From contig NZ_SNXR01000017.1 of assembly GCF_004362665.1 (NCBI RefSeq), positions 1-64,000 on the forward strand: a stretch of 64,000 bases of DNA, written 5' to 3'. Below the pieces are notes generated by a model that saw nothing but the letters and a program-made list of their open reading frames with translations, was not told the DNA's origin and did no database searches. Shown in pieces: positions 24,748-34,877 of the stretch; position 1 is the stretch's first letter; every line of letters begins with the position of its first letter. A program made the translations under genes and the position numbers. Origin of the DNA: Flavobacterium dankookense (GTDB lineage Bacteria; Bacteroidota; Bacteroidia; Flavobacteriales; Flavobacteriaceae).

Positions 24748-26031
24748 TTATAAATAATCTAATGTACGTTCGAGTGCCATTCCGCGTGAACCTTTGATTA
24801 GGATAGTTTTTTCTTTACAATTTAAAAAATCAAATTGTTTTGAAAAAGCATCGAATGATTCGTAAAAACGAAAATTATCTTTTGAAATAGCATTGGTATA
24901 AAAGTCTTTTCCTAAGAAGTGACATTCAAAGTCTGTGTTTGTAGATAGAAAATCAACTATTGCTTTGTGTTCCGATATACTTTCCTCTCCCAATTCATAC
25001 ATATCACCAATAATTATTAGCTTGTTTTTTTTATCTAGTTGTATAAAATTATCCAACGCTACTTTCATGCTGCTTGGATTGGCATTATAGGCATCGAGAA
25101 TAATTTCATTTGTTCCCTTAATCAAAAGTTGTGAGCGATTATTCTCGGGAATGTAACTCTCGATGGCTGATTTAATTTCAATTGTTGGAACATTAAAATA
25201 TTTTCCAATCAGAATTGCTGCATTTATGTTGTTTGAATTGTATAAGCCAATTAGATGAGAATTAATAGTCGTGTCAAGTGTTTTTATCTCTACGAAAGGA
25301 TTGGCTGTTATTTTTTCAATAAATAAGTTGGTCGCTTTATTATTTTGACTAAAAGTAATTCTTTTTATGTTTGAAGTTTTTTCTTCCTGAATTTTATCAT
25401 CGAGGTTTACAAATGCGGTTTTTGTATTTAATTGGAGGTAAGTGTACATTTCACTTTTTCCTTTTATAACACCTTCAACACCACCAAAACCTTCAAGATG
25501 TGCTTTGCCGAAATTGGTAATATAACCATAGTCTGGTTTTGCAATGCTGCAAAGAAATTCTATTTCTTTTTGATGATTGGCTCCCATTTCTACTATTCCT
25601 ATTTCAGTTTTATCATCAAATGACAATAAGGTTAATGGAACGCCGATATGATTGTTTAGGTTTCCTTTAGTGGCTTTGGTCTTGAATTTTTTAGCTAAGA
25701 CAACGTGAATTAATTCTTTGGTCGTGGTTTTTCCATTACTTCCTGTTAAGGCTAGAATAGGAATTTTTAAAAATTCCCTGTGATATGTTGCTAACTGTTG
25801 CAGTGCAATTAAACTATTTTCAACTAGAATTGTTTTTTCGTTTGTTGCATAGGTTGGATTGTCAACGATTACATATTTAGCGCCTTTTTCTATTGCTTCT
25901 TTCGCAAAAGTATTGGCATCAAAATTTTCGCCTTTAAGGGCAACAAACATTGAGTTTTGTTCAATTTTTCTTGTGTCAATAGAAATTGTAATGCATTCTA
26001 GAAACAACTTATGCAAATCTTGTATTGTCAT
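24748..26031 (-). CDS. murF: UDP-MurNAc-tripeptide--D-Ala-D-Ala ligase
   Basis: 427-residue Mur ligase that adds D-Ala-D-Ala to the peptidoglycan precursor in the cytoplasm. The N-terminal substrate domain shows SIDTRKIEQNSMFVALKG, the ATP loop is LTGSNGKTTTKEL, and later motifs are EMGANHQKEIEFL and LDAYNANPSSM, all characteristic of MurF. Normal length. It follows gldJ on the minus strand but is separated from it by a strong terminator. Confidence 0.93.
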   Translation of the reverse strand: MTIQDLHKLFLECITISIDTRKIEQNSMFVALKGENFDANTFAKEAIEKGAKYVIVDNPTYATNEKTILVENSLIALQQLATYHREFLKIPILALTGSNGKTTTKELIHVVLAKKFKTKATKGNLNNHIGVPLTLLSFDDKTEIGIVEMGANHQKEIEFLCSIAKPDYGYITNFGKAHLEGFGGVEGVIKGKSEMYTYLQLNTKTAFVNLDDKIQEEKTSNIKRITFSQNNKATNLFIEKITANPFVEIKTLDTTINSHLIGLYNSNNINAAILIGKYFNVPTIEIKSAIESYIPENNRSQLLIKGTNEIILDAYNANPSSMKVALDNFIQLDKKNKLIIIGDMYELGEESISEHKAIVDFLSTNTDFECHFLGKDFYTNAISKDNFRFYESFDAFSKQFDFLNCKEKTILIKGSRGMALERTLDYL

Positions 26032-26047
26032 AACGAAATGAATATAA

Positions 26048-26081
26048 ATAATAAAAGCCCTAAAATTAGGGCTTTTATTAT
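26048..26081 (-). terminator. strong terminator after gldJ
   Basis: A perfect 16-bp inverted repeat (ATAATAAAAGCCCTAA with TTAGGGCTTTTATTAT) with a two-base loop. It lies between the gldJ stop and the murF start, so murF probably has its own promoter or is fed by read-through. Confidence 0.85.
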
Positions 26082-26094
26082 TTATTTGAATAAT

Positions 26095-27837
26095 TTATTT
26101 TTTCTTATTTCTTGCTGATTTTTTCTTATCCGCTTTTGGACCAACTCTTGACATAGCACATCTAAATCCAATGTAGTCAGTTGCAATGTCTTGAGGGAAA
26201 TACCTTCTTTGTGCAGGATCTAACCAATAAGCTCTATCTCTCCAAGAACCACCTTTATAAACTCTAACATCGTCATTAACCAAAGTTGTTCTTTTGTTAG
26301 ATTTGTCATATTTTCTAACCATAGTTCCTAAACTGTCAACAGAAACATTATGTTTAGGAGAGTCATACATTCTTTGATTATCATTCAATTTTCCTTTTTC
26401 ATCTCCTTCTTCAGAAGAACCAAATTTGAAATATCTAGTAGATTGTTTATCACCATCTCTGTAATTTCTGTTATCTGATTTGTCAAAGTTTTGTCTTAAA
26501 TAAGTTTCATTATCATCAACTGGAACTTGAGCTATTTCTCCTGGGAAGTTTCTAGCAATAATTTTACCATTGGATAAAGTATCAAATTTTTGGTTCTCAG
26601 CAGTTACTAATTCAACTTTACCATCTTCACCAATTTTGTTTTTCATGTAAACGTTACCTCTATAGTAGTTGAAGTCATTTGCTTCGTCGTCAACTATAGG
26701 TCTGTAAACGTCAGCAACCCATTCTGCAACGTTACCAGCCATGTCATACAATCCAAAATCATTTGAAGGATATGATTTAACTTTATTTGTAATATCTGCA
26801 CCGTCATCAGACCATCCAGCAATTCCGCCGTAATCTCCTTTTCCTTGTTTGAAGTTAGCTAATTGATCGCCTTTTACTTGTCTTTTTCCTGAACGAGTGT
26901 AGCTTCCAGACCATGGATATTTCTTTTGTCCTTTGTAGATGTTATATTCTCTTTGACCTACATCAGCAGCAGCAGCATATTCCCATTCCGCTTCAGTTGG
27001 TAGTCTGTAGTCAGGTAAAATTAAACCTGAACTTCTTGTTGCATATACATTTTTAGGATCGTTTCCACCAGTTGGTTGTGCATTTGCTGCGCCATCAGTA
27101 CCCGATTTAGCAGGTGCTTTTTTAGCTCCTCTACCTTGTCCTCTTTGAAGAACAATTTCAGAATCGCCTCCAACAGCTTGATTAGGCACTGCAAGATATG
27201 TTTGAGTACTAAAAGTTTTTCCAGCTTCACTGGCAACTTTAGCATCTTTTTTCAAATATCTTTGTTCTTCTAATACCTTTTCGTTTACTCTGTCCGTTCT
27301 CCATCTAGAAAACTCAGTAGCTTGAATCCAGTTTACACCAACTACAGGATATTCACCATAAGCTGGATGTCTTAAATAGTTTTCGGTCATTGTTTCATTA
27401 TAACCTAAACGATTTCTCCATACCAATGTATCTGGTGAAGCACCTTCGTAAATGTTTTTATAGTTTTCTTGGTCTGGTGGATAAACTCTCTTTAACCAAT
27501 CAAGGTATTCCATATACATCATATTGGTAACCTCAGTTTCATCCATGTAGAACGACTGAACGTGTTGCTGATTTGGAGTGTTATTCCAATCATGCATAAC
27601 ATCGTCTTGTACTTTTCCCATAGTAAAAGTTCCACCTTCAACTAAAACAAGTCCTGGACCAGTAGCTTGTTTTTTAAATTTTGAGGCATATTGAAAACCA
27701 CCTTTTTTATCGTTGATTTTCCATCCAGTAGCTTTTGAGCCACCTTTTGAATCAGATTTTTTGCTACAACTAGCAAAACTGAATGCCAATACTAATAATA
27801 GTAACAGTCTAGTATTCATCGTTTTATTTATTTTCAT
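26095..27837 (-). CDS. gldJ: gliding motility lipoprotein GldJ
   Basis: 580 residues (574 if the ATG at 27819 is used, which gives the cleaner signal MNTRLLLLLVLAFSFASC). The formylglycine-generating-enzyme/sulfatase-modifying fold is evident: VEGGTFTMGK, MDETEVTNMMYMEYLDW, YRLPTEAEWEYAAAA, DFGLYDMAGNVAEWVADVYR and VYKGGSWRDRAYW. GldJ is an outer-membrane lipoprotein that forms helical bands and is needed for gliding and T9SS function in F. johnsoniae. The C-terminus is very basic (KADKKKSARNKKK). The divergent neighbour is porU, the usual arrangement. Confidence 0.93.
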   Translation of the reverse strand: MKINKTMNTRLLLLLVLAFSFASCSKKSDSKGGSKATGWKINDKKGGFQYASKFKKQATGPGLVLVEGGTFTMGKVQDDVMHDWNNTPNQQHVQSFYMDETEVTNMMYMEYLDWLKRVYPPDQENYKNIYEGASPDTLVWRNRLGYNETMTENYLRHPAYGEYPVVGVNWIQATEFSRWRTDRVNEKVLEEQRYLKKDAKVASEAGKTFSTQTYLAVPNQAVGGDSEIVLQRGQGRGAKKAPAKSGTDGAANAQPTGGNDPKNVYATRSSGLILPDYRLPTEAEWEYAAAADVGQREYNIYKGQKKYPWSGSYTRSGKRQVKGDQLANFKQGKGDYGGIAGWSDDGADITNKVKSYPSNDFGLYDMAGNVAEWVADVYRPIVDDEANDFNYYRGNVYMKNKIGEDGKVELVTAENQKFDTLSNGKIIARNFPGEIAQVPVDDNETYLRQNFDKSDNRNYRDGDKQSTRYFKFGSSEEGDEKGKLNDNQRMYDSPKHNVSVDSLGTMVRKYDKSNKRTTLVNDDVRVYKGGSWRDRAYWLDPAQRRYFPQDIATDYIGFRCAMSRVGPKADKKKSARNKKK

Positions 27838-27950
27838 AGTTTAGTAGGTAACCATTTAATGGCGCAATTTAAGAATTAACCTTTAATTAGCAACAACTTT
27901 TTTAAAATAATACTAAATTAGCCCTTTCGCAGGACTTTATATAGATAACG

Positions 27951-27958
27951 CAAAAATA
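27951..27958 (-). promoter_or_regulatory. candidate -7 box of gldJ
   Basis: CAAAAATA on the plus strand reads TATTTTTG on the minus strand, matching TAnnTTTG, about 115 bp upstream of the gldJ start. No clear -33 element. It lies in the gldJ-porU divergent region. Confidence 0.4.
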
Positions 27959-28035
27959 TATTATTTATTATATAAACCTAAAAAAAATATTTCTTCTTAT
28001 ACTAAAATAGAAAAAAATACGTTTTTATAATTGTT

Positions 28036-31000
28036 ATGAAAAAGTTATACTCTTTATTATTTATATTCTTGTGCGTTTTCTTGACGTATGGTCAAGAACA
28101 AAAAACGGTTCGATTAACTTGGATTGAAAAAACGCAATTCGCTTATGGCAAAGCAAGTTATGCTATTCCTCAGTTCAATTCTGAGCATTTTCAGTTTGAT
28201 GTTATCAATAAAAAGGTATCATTCAATCTTACTATTGAAACCAATTATTTGTTTGGTACTACTGCATTGGAAATCTTAAATCCAGTTTTTGAAACTATTA
28301 ACGAAAGTGAATTAGGCGATTTATCTACAAAGGAAATTCCTCAAACTTTGAAGTACAGTCTTGTTAGCTATACAGCAAGAGATAAATTTTATGCTCAGAT
28401 TTCAGTTACTCCCATTATTAAGGAGAATGGAGCATTTAAAAAACTTATTTCATTTGAATACCGATTAAACCAAAACGCCGCTCGTACAGTTGAAACAGTC
28501 AATAATGTAAATTTAATTGAGGACTCGGTCTTAAGTAGTGGTGATTGGTATCGATTTTATGTAAAAACTTCTGGAGTTTATAAGGTTTCTAAGAATTTTT
28601 TACAAAGTTTAGGGATGAACGTTAATGTTGATCCTAGAAAAATAAAAATTTATGGCAATGGTGGAAGAATGGTTCCACTTTTGAATTCTATAGAATATCC
28701 CAATGACTTAGCTGAAAATGCCATTCAATTTGTTGGTGAAAACGATGGTGTGTTTGACAGTCAAGATTATATCCTTTTTTATGCTGAAGGTATGGATAAT
28801 TGGAATGCTGAAAATCAAACTAACCTAAATTTATATGCCGATAAAGCCTATTATTATGTTACTGTAAAAGGCGATAATGGTAAAAGAATTGCAGACTATA
28901 ATCAGCCAACTGCAGCTGCAACAAGTACAATTACAACATTTGACGATTATCAATTTCACGAAGTTGATGAAGAAAATGTTGCAAAATTAGGAAGAGTATG
29001 GTTTGGTGAACAATTCTCAAATGAAAATGAACAAGAATTTAAGTTTAACTTCCCAAATTTAGTGACTTCAGTTCCAGTTCGATTTGATATTCATTTAGTA
29101 GCTGCATCTGCAACAACAACAACTTTTTCTGCTGAAGCCAATAGTCAAAATGTTGGCAGCTATACATTTCCTGCACTAAACTCAAGCAGTAGTATTGAAG
29201 CGTATGATTATACAATTAGAAACAGTGTTGCACTTTCTTCTGATGAAATTACAGTTAAAATTAAGTATGATAATAATGGCGTTCCAAGTTCAAAAGGATT
29301 GTTAGACTACATACGAATAAGAGCAAAACGTAATTTAACCGGAACAGGAAGTCAGTTCAGATTTCAAAATGATGCCGCTGCAACTTATATTGGGATAGGC
29401 GAATATCAAATCTCAAGTGCCAATGCTATCAGTCAAGTTTGGGATATCACCGATATTTATAATGTGTCAAAAATTGAAAATGCTTCGCAAAGTTTATTCA
29501 CCTTCAAATCAAACCTCGGAATTGCTAGAAAATATATAGCCATTGATAATACTGACTTCTATACACCTTTAAAAGAAACTAAATCAAAAGTTGATAATCA
29601 AAACTTAAAAGGAACTGTTTTTAAAAATGCACAAGGACAATTTCAAGATGTTGATTATTTAATTATTACACCTAAAATATTGAGCGCTCAAGCTGAAAAA
29701 TTAGCTGTTTTTCACAGAAATTATTCGCAACTAAATGTAAAAGTTGTCAACCTCGAAAACATCTATCAAGAATTTTCATCTGGTAAACAAGACATTGGAG
29801 CCATTAGAAATTTTGTTAAATATGTTTATTACAATGCATCAACTGCTAGCAAAAGAGTGAAATATGTAAACCTTTTTGGAGATGGTTCGTATGATTTTAA
29901 AAATAGAATTTCGAATAACACAAATTTGGTTCCAATTTATCATTCGCTAAATAGTTATTCCGAATCGGAGTTTTCTTTTTCAACTGATGATTTTTACGGA
30001 TTAATGGATCCAAACGAAGGTAGAATTGACTATATAACACCCGGTGGTCAATGGGATTTTCAAATATTAGGTCTAGATATTGCTGTTGGAAGAATGCTTG
30101 CTAGCGACGCCAAGCAAGCTGATGAAATGGTCAATAAAGTAATCGAATATCATGATATTAAATCCTATGGAAGTTGGCGAAATAATTATGTATGTATAGC
30201 TGATGATCCAAGTATCGAAAAAGATGGCGATAAACAGTTGCAATTTTACCAAAATCGTTTAACAGATAGAATCGCTTTGGAAAAACCATTTATAAATACA
30301 AAAAAAATACTTATTGACGCCTTTCAACAAGAATCAGCTGCTGGAGGAAAACGATATCCAAAAGCTAGGGAAGAAATTTTTGCTGCGTTTGAAAAAGGAG
30401 CATTAGTGTTTAATTATCTTGGTCATGGTGGAGAGGATGGCCTTTCTGAAGAACGAATTTGGGAAAAATCAGATGGACAAAATCTAAATAATCAATATAA
30501 ATATCCTTTGTTTATAACGATAACTTGTGATTATTCTAGGTTCGACAATCCTTCACGTCCAACAGGTGGAGAATATACCTATTGGAATCCAAAAGGTGGT
30601 GCAATCTCAATGATTACAACTGTTAGGTCTATCGGTCAAACCACAGCACAATATTTTAACGATGACATGGCAGAGTATTTGTTTGCCTACACAACACCAA
30701 ATAATAATGATTATCCATCGATAGCTGAAGCTTTACGACGTGCTAAAAATTCGGGACCAAATTCGGCAACCAATATTGTTTTCTACATTGGCGATCCAGC
30801 TTTAATGCTAGCCATTCCAAAGCCAAAAGTTATTTTAACAAAAGTGAATGATGTACCAATAACAGGAGCTATTGATGATTTAAAATCGTTGGCTTTTGTG
30901 AAACTTTCTGGAGAAATTGTTGATGAGAATAACGCACTTTTGTCGACTTACAATGGTGAATTAGCGGTCAATATTTTTGATAAAAACCTTACTCTTTCAA

Positions 31001-31935
31001 CACTACGAAATGATAATGTCAACGCTATGATAAGCGCTTCGGGACAAACAGGACCAACGATGCCATTTACAGCTTTAGGTGAAACTATTTTTAGAGGAAA
31101 TGCTTCTATAAATAATGGAAAATTTGAATTTGGGTTTATTGTTCCTCGCGATATTCGAATTCCTGTTGATAATGGAAGAATTAGTTTTTATGCCAAAAGA
31201 AATCAAACATTGCTTGATAAAACGGGTTATAATACCGATATAAAAATTGGCGGAATAAACACTAATGCAGCAGTAGATAATATTGGTCCAACCGTAAAAT
31301 TATATATGAACGATGAAACATTTGTCAATGGAGGAATTACAAATGAATCACCATTCCTTTTAGCAATACTTGAAGATGAAAATGGTATAAATACGGCAAG
31401 CGGAATCGGACATGATATTGTAGGAATTTTAGATGGAGACGAGAGTAATCCTTTCATAATGAATGATTACTATGAAACTGAATTAGATGATTACACCAAA
31501 GGAAGAGTGTATTTTCCTTATAGAAATTTAGCGCCAGGATTACACACTATAACTTTCAAAGCTTGGGATGTTTATAACAATCCAATCACTGCCGAAATTC
31601 AATTTATTGTAGTTGGAGATGAAAGTGTTACCTTAAAAAATGTTTTAAATTATCCAAATCCATTTGTAAGTTACACTGAGTTTTGGTTCTCTCACAATCG
31701 ACCTTTTGAACCACTGGAAGTCCAAGTTCAAGTAATGACTATTACAGGTAAAATTGTTTGGACAAAAAACCAAACCGTCGTTAATGAAGGTTTTCTTTCC
31801 AGAGATATAATTTGGGATGGAAAAGATGATTTTGGCGATCGAATTGGAAAAGGTGTTTATGTCTACAAACTAACTGTGAAATCCACTTTAACGAATAAAA
31901 AAGCAGAAAAAATAGAAAAACTTGTAATCCTTTAG
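28036..31935 (+). CDS. porU: type IX secretion system sortase PorU
   Basis: 1299-residue cell-surface protease of the gingipain (C25) family that removes C-terminal sorting domains from T9SS cargo and attaches them to the surface. Signal peptide MKKLYSLLFIFLCVFLTYGQ. The catalytic pair is visible: His797 in NYLGHGGEDGLSEERIW and Cys831 in FITITCDYSRFDNPSRPTGG. The C-terminus (VLNYPNPFVSYTEFWFSHNR ... GKGVYVYKLTVKS) resembles a sorting domain itself. porV follows by 32 bp with its own promoter. Length is normal for Flavobacterium PorU. Confidence 0.94.
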   Translation: MKKLYSLLFIFLCVFLTYGQEQKTVRLTWIEKTQFAYGKASYAIPQFNSEHFQFDVINKKVSFNLTIETNYLFGTTALEILNPVFETINESELGDLSTKEIPQTLKYSLVSYTARDKFYAQISVTPIIKENGAFKKLISFEYRLNQNAARTVETVNNVNLIEDSVLSSGDWYRFYVKTSGVYKVSKNFLQSLGMNVNVDPRKIKIYGNGGRMVPLLNSIEYPNDLAENAIQFVGENDGVFDSQDYILFYAEGMDNWNAENQTNLNLYADKAYYYVTVKGDNGKRIADYNQPTAAATSTITTFDDYQFHEVDEENVAKLGRVWFGEQFSNENEQEFKFNFPNLVTSVPVRFDIHLVAASATTTTFSAEANSQNVGSYTFPALNSSSSIEAYDYTIRNSVALSSDEITVKIKYDNNGVPSSKGLLDYIRIRAKRNLTGTGSQFRFQNDAAATYIGIGEYQISSANAISQVWDITDIYNVSKIENASQSLFTFKSNLGIARKYIAIDNTDFYTPLKETKSKVDNQNLKGTVFKNAQGQFQDVDYLIITPKILSAQAEKLAVFHRNYSQLNVKVVNLENIYQEFSSGKQDIGAIRNFVKYVYYNASTASKRVKYVNLFGDGSYDFKNRISNNTNLVPIYHSLNSYSESEFSFSTDDFYGLMDPNEGRIDYITPGGQWDFQILGLDIAVGRMLASDAKQADEMVNKVIEYHDIKSYGSWRNNYVCIADDPSIEKDGDKQLQFYQNRLTDRIALEKPFINTKKILIDAFQQESAAGGKRYPKAREEIFAAFEKGALVFNYLGHGGEDGLSEERIWEKSDGQNLNNQYKYPLFITITCDYSRFDNPSRPTGGEYTYWNPKGGAISMITTVRSIGQTTAQYFNDDMAEYLFAYTTPNNNDYPSIAEALRRAKNSGPNSATNIVFYIGDPALMLAIPKPKVILTKVNDVPITGAIDDLKSLAFVKLSGEIVDENNALLSTYNGELAVNIFDKNLTLSTLRNDNVNAMISASGQTGPTMPFTALGETIFRGNASINNGKFEFGFIVPRDIRIPVDNGRISFYAKRNQTLLDKTGYNTDIKIGGINTNAAVDNIGPTVKLYMNDETFVNGGITNESPFLLAILEDENGINTASGIGHDIVGILDGDESNPFIMNDYYETELDDYTKGRVYFPYRNLAPGLHTITFKAWDVYNNPITAEIQFIVVGDESVTLKNVLNYPNPFVSYTEFWFSHNRPFEPLEVQVQVMTITGKIVWTKNQTVVNEGFLSRDIIWDGKDDFGDRIGKGVYVYKLTVKSTLTNKKAEKIEKLVIL

Positions 31936-31951
31936 GAAAATACTATATTTG
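31921..31951 (+). promoter_or_regulatory. porV promoter overlapping the end of porU
   Basis: CTTG (31921-31924), 19 bp, TATATTTG (31944-31951): nearly perfect. It begins inside the last codons of porU and ends 16 bp before the porV ATG, so porV can be expressed independently of porU. Confidence 0.75.
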
Positions 31952-31967
31952 TTAACTTTTATTAAAA

Positions 31968-33179
31968 ATGAAGATGAAAAAAATTGCATTATTATTACTT
32001 TTTTTAACCACAATAACAACTATTCAAGCCCAAGTTACTGAGTCAAGTAGAGTTATCACTACTGGAGTTCCATTCCTACTTATAGCTGCCGATGCTAGAG
32101 CTGCAGGTATGGCTGATCAAGGTGTTGCAACTGCACCTGATGCGTATTCACAAATGTGGAATCCTGCAAAATATGCTTTCTCTTTGGATAAACAAGGGTT
32201 TACAGTAAGTTACACGCCTTATTTAACAGAGCTTGTAAATGATATTTCACTTGGACAAGTAACTTATTATAATAGATTTGGCGCCGATGGAAGAAGTGCC
32301 TTTGGAGCTAGCTTACGTTATTTCAGTTTAGGAGAAATCGAATTAAGAGATAATGCTGAAGATGCTGCTAATATAGTTAAGCCAAATGAATTAGCTCTTG
32401 ACGCTTCCTATTCCCTAAAACTTAGTGAAAGATTTGCCATGTCTGTTGCTGGTCGATACATTCGTTCTCAATTGCGTATCGCAACTGCGGGAAGTGCTGA
32501 TGCAAAACCAGCAAGTACATTTGCTGTAGATATTGCAGGTTATTATCAATCAGAAGAAGATGCATATGGCGATTTTAACGGTAGATGGAGAGCTGGTTTT
32601 AATTTTCAAAATTTAGGACCAAAAATCAATTATGATGCAGGTCAATCAGATGAAAGTAGTGCCAACTTTTTGCCTGCTAATATGAGAGTTGGTGGTGGTT
32701 TTGATTTTATTTTTGATGATTATAATAAAGTTTCATTAGGTATTGAATTAACAAAACTTTTAGTTCCAACGCCTCAAAGCGCGGATATTAATGGTGATGG
32801 TGTAATTTCAGGTCAAGAAGAGTTTAATTTAAGAGATGAGAATAATGTGGCTTATAATAAAGTGAATTGGGTTTCTGGTATCTTTAAATCGTTTGGTGAT
32901 GCGCCAGATGGGTTCAGTGAAGAATTAAAAGAATTCACTTATTCGGTTGGAGCTGAATACTTGTATCAAGACTCGTTTGCAATGCGTTTAGGCTATTTTC
33001 ATGAAAGCCCAGAAAAAGGAGCAAGACAGTTTTTCTCTCTTGGTGCTGGTTTCAAATACAACGTAGTTAAAGTAGATGTATCTTATTTGTTCTCTGCTTC
33101 AAAAGTAAAAAATCCATTAGAAAATACACTTCGTTTCTCACTAACGTTTAACTTTGGTGATAAATTCGAAGAATATTAA
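31968..33179 (+). CDS. porV: type IX secretion outer membrane protein PorV
   Basis: 403 residues with signal peptide (MKMKKIALLLLFLTTITTIQ) and a predicted 14-stranded barrel of the FadL-like type. TGVPFLLIAADARAAGMADQ and DAYSQMWNPAKYAFS are highly typical of PorV/LptO. PorV shuttles T9SS cargo from the SprA translocon to PorU. A Ca-binding-like loop (DINGDGVISGQEE) is present around residue 270. The gene lies directly after porU as in other flavobacteria. Confidence 0.94.
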   Translation: MKMKKIALLLLFLTTITTIQAQVTESSRVITTGVPFLLIAADARAAGMADQGVATAPDAYSQMWNPAKYAFSLDKQGFTVSYTPYLTELVNDISLGQVTYYNRFGADGRSAFGASLRYFSLGEIELRDNAEDAANIVKPNELALDASYSLKLSERFAMSVAGRYIRSQLRIATAGSADAKPASTFAVDIAGYYQSEEDAYGDFNGRWRAGFNFQNLGPKINYDAGQSDESSANFLPANMRVGGGFDFIFDDYNKVSLGIELTKLLVPTPQSADINGDGVISGQEEFNLRDENNVAYNKVNWVSGIFKSFGDAPDGFSEELKEFTYSVGAEYLYQDSFAMRLGYFHESPEKGARQFFSLGAGFKYNVVKVDVSYLFSASKVKNPLENTLRFSLTFNFGDKFEEY

Positions 33180-33203
33180 TAAATAGAAAACAATTTAATA
33201 ATT

Positions 33204-33240
33204 ATCCAAATTTCAATTCATAGAGATTTGGATTTTTTTT
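33204..33240 (+). terminator. terminator after porV
   Basis: ATCCAAAT (33204-33211) pairs with ATTTGGAT (33226-33233), followed by eight T. Confidence 0.8.
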
Positions 33241-33252
33241 CCCCTATAAAGA

Positions 33253-33735
33253 ATGAAAGAAATTAATATCAATACTTCGTTTACAGTTTATCAATCGCAG
33301 GAGGAACTTCCTCAAGACATACAGCCTTTGATGGAAAAAGCCGTTGAAATTCGTAAAAAAGCCTATGCTCCTTACTCTAAATTTCGTGTTGGTGCTTGTT
33401 TGCTTTTAGATAATGGACAAATTGTTTTAGGTTCCAATCAAGAGAACGCCGCTTATCCATCTGGACTTTGTGCAGAACGCGTGGCGATTTTTCAAGCAGG
33501 AGCAATGTATCCTGATGCTAAAATTGTAAAAATGGCAATTTCTGCTGCTTCTGACACCAACCAAACCACAACACCAATTCCACCATGTGGCGCTTGTCGT
33601 CAGTCAATTTCGGAATATGAGTTCAAACAAAGTTATCCAATAGAAATTTATTTTATGGGTGAAACGGGAGAAGTTTACAAATCAGATTCTATTAAAAATT
33701 TATTACCACTAACATTCGATAAAAACTTCCTATAG
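33253..33735 (+). CDS. cdd: cytidine deaminase
   Basis: 160 residues. Converts cytidine/deoxycytidine to uridine/deoxyuridine for pyrimidine salvage. The zinc site is visible: CAERVAIF (Cys-Ala-Glu, with Glu as proton shuttle) and PCGACRQSISEY (two Cys ligands). AYAPYSKFRVGACLL and GSNQENAAYPSGLCAE are typical of the homotetrameric enzyme. The N-terminus is ~20 residues longer than in the shortest homologues. It begins only 12 bp after the porV terminator. Confidence 0.93.
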   Translation: MKEININTSFTVYQSQEELPQDIQPLMEKAVEIRKKAYAPYSKFRVGACLLLDNGQIVLGSNQENAAYPSGLCAERVAIFQAGAMYPDAKIVKMAISAASDTNQTTTPIPPCGACRQSISEYEFKQSYPIEIYFMGETGEVYKSDSIKNLLPLTFDKNFL

Positions 33736-33782
33736 AAAGAAAAAATTACGCTTTTAAATTTTACTTCTTACTAGGAATGTTT

Positions 33783-33790
33783 TACTTTTG
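33783..33790 (+). promoter_or_regulatory. -7 box TACTTTTG upstream of pdhA
   Basis: Matches TAnnTTTG and lies 83 bp before the pdhA start. No obvious -33 box. Confidence 0.45.
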
Positions 33791-33873
33791 CCTTTCGCAA
33801 ATTTGTGAGTGAGTGAACTATTTTGCGTTGAATTTAATTTAGAACTTAATAACGCTTTAGCAAAAAGTAACAA

Positions 33874-34875
33874 ATGAAAGAAGTAACAAGAGAAGTTTAT
33901 TTAAAATGGTATGAAGATATGCTATTTTGGAGAAAGTTTGAAGACAAACTTGCCGCACTCTATATTCAACAAAAAGTTAGAGGATTTCTTCACTTATATA
34001 ATGGACAAGAAGCTGTTTTAGCAGGTGCTTTACATGTTATGAACTTGGGTGGGAAAGACAAAATGATTACAGCCTATCGTAATCACGTTCAACCAATCGG
34101 AATGGGTGTTGATCCAAAAAAAGTAATGGCAGAACTTTTAGGAAAAGTAACAGGAACATCCAAAGGAATGGGTGGATCGATGCATATTTTCTCAAAAGAA
34201 CACGGATTTTATGGAGGTCATGGAATTGTTGGAGCTCAAATTCCAGTTGGTGCAGGAATGGCTTTTGCCGATAAATATTTCGAAACTGGCGGTGTAACTT
34301 TAACCTATTTTGGTGATGGTGCAGCACGTCAAGGTTCACTTCACGAAGCGTTCAACATGGCTATGTTGTGGAAACTTCCAGTAGTATTCATTTGTGAAAA
34401 TAATGGTTACGCCATGGGAACTTCTGTGGAAAGAACAGCTAACCATACTGATATCTGGAAACTTGGTTTAGGTTATGAAATGCCTTGCGGACCAGTTGAT
34501 GGAATGAATCCAGTAAAAGTTGCCGAAGCTATGCACGAAGCCATGGAAAGAGCTCGTCGTGGCGAAGGACCAACATTTTTAGAAATGAAAACGTATCGTT
34601 ATAGAGGTCATTCTATGTCAGATGCGCAATTGTACCGTTCAAAAGAAGAAGTTGATGAGTATAGAAAAATTGATCCAATTACTCAAGTATTAGATATTAT
34701 CAAAGAGAAAAAGTATGCTACCGATGCAGAAATTGAAGTGATTGACGAAAGAGTAAAAGATCTAGTAGAAGAATGTGCCACATTTGCCGAAGAATCTCCT
34801 TTCCCAGAAGCACAACAATTATATGATGTAGTGTATGAACAAGAAAATTATCCTTTCATTCCTCATAGACTATAA
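33874..34875 (+). CDS. pdhA: pyruvate dehydrogenase E1 component, alpha subunit
   Basis: 333 residues. The thiamine-diphosphate motif GDGAARQGSLHEAFNMAMLW...NN is present, as are the phosphorylation-loop equivalent YRYRGHSMSDAQLYRS and the substrate region GKGTSKGMGGSMH-like (TSKGMGGSMHIF). Part of the pyruvate dehydrogenase complex making acetyl-CoA. The stop is 2 bp from the start of the E2 gene. No E1-beta gene is seen in this window, so beta must be encoded elsewhere. Confidence 0.93.
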   Translation: MKEVTREVYLKWYEDMLFWRKFEDKLAALYIQQKVRGFLHLYNGQEAVLAGALHVMNLGGKDKMITAYRNHVQPIGMGVDPKKVMAELLGKVTGTSKGMGGSMHIFSKEHGFYGGHGIVGAQIPVGAGMAFADKYFETGGVTLTYFGDGAARQGSLHEAFNMAMLWKLPVVFICENNGYAMGTSVERTANHTDIWKLGLGYEMPCGPVDGMNPVKVAEAMHEAMERARRGEGPTFLEMKTYRYRGHSMSDAQLYRSKEEVDEYRKIDPITQVLDIIKEKKYATDAEIEVIDERVKDLVEECATFAEESPFPEAQQLYDVVYEQENYPFIPHRL

Positions 34876-34877
34876 TT

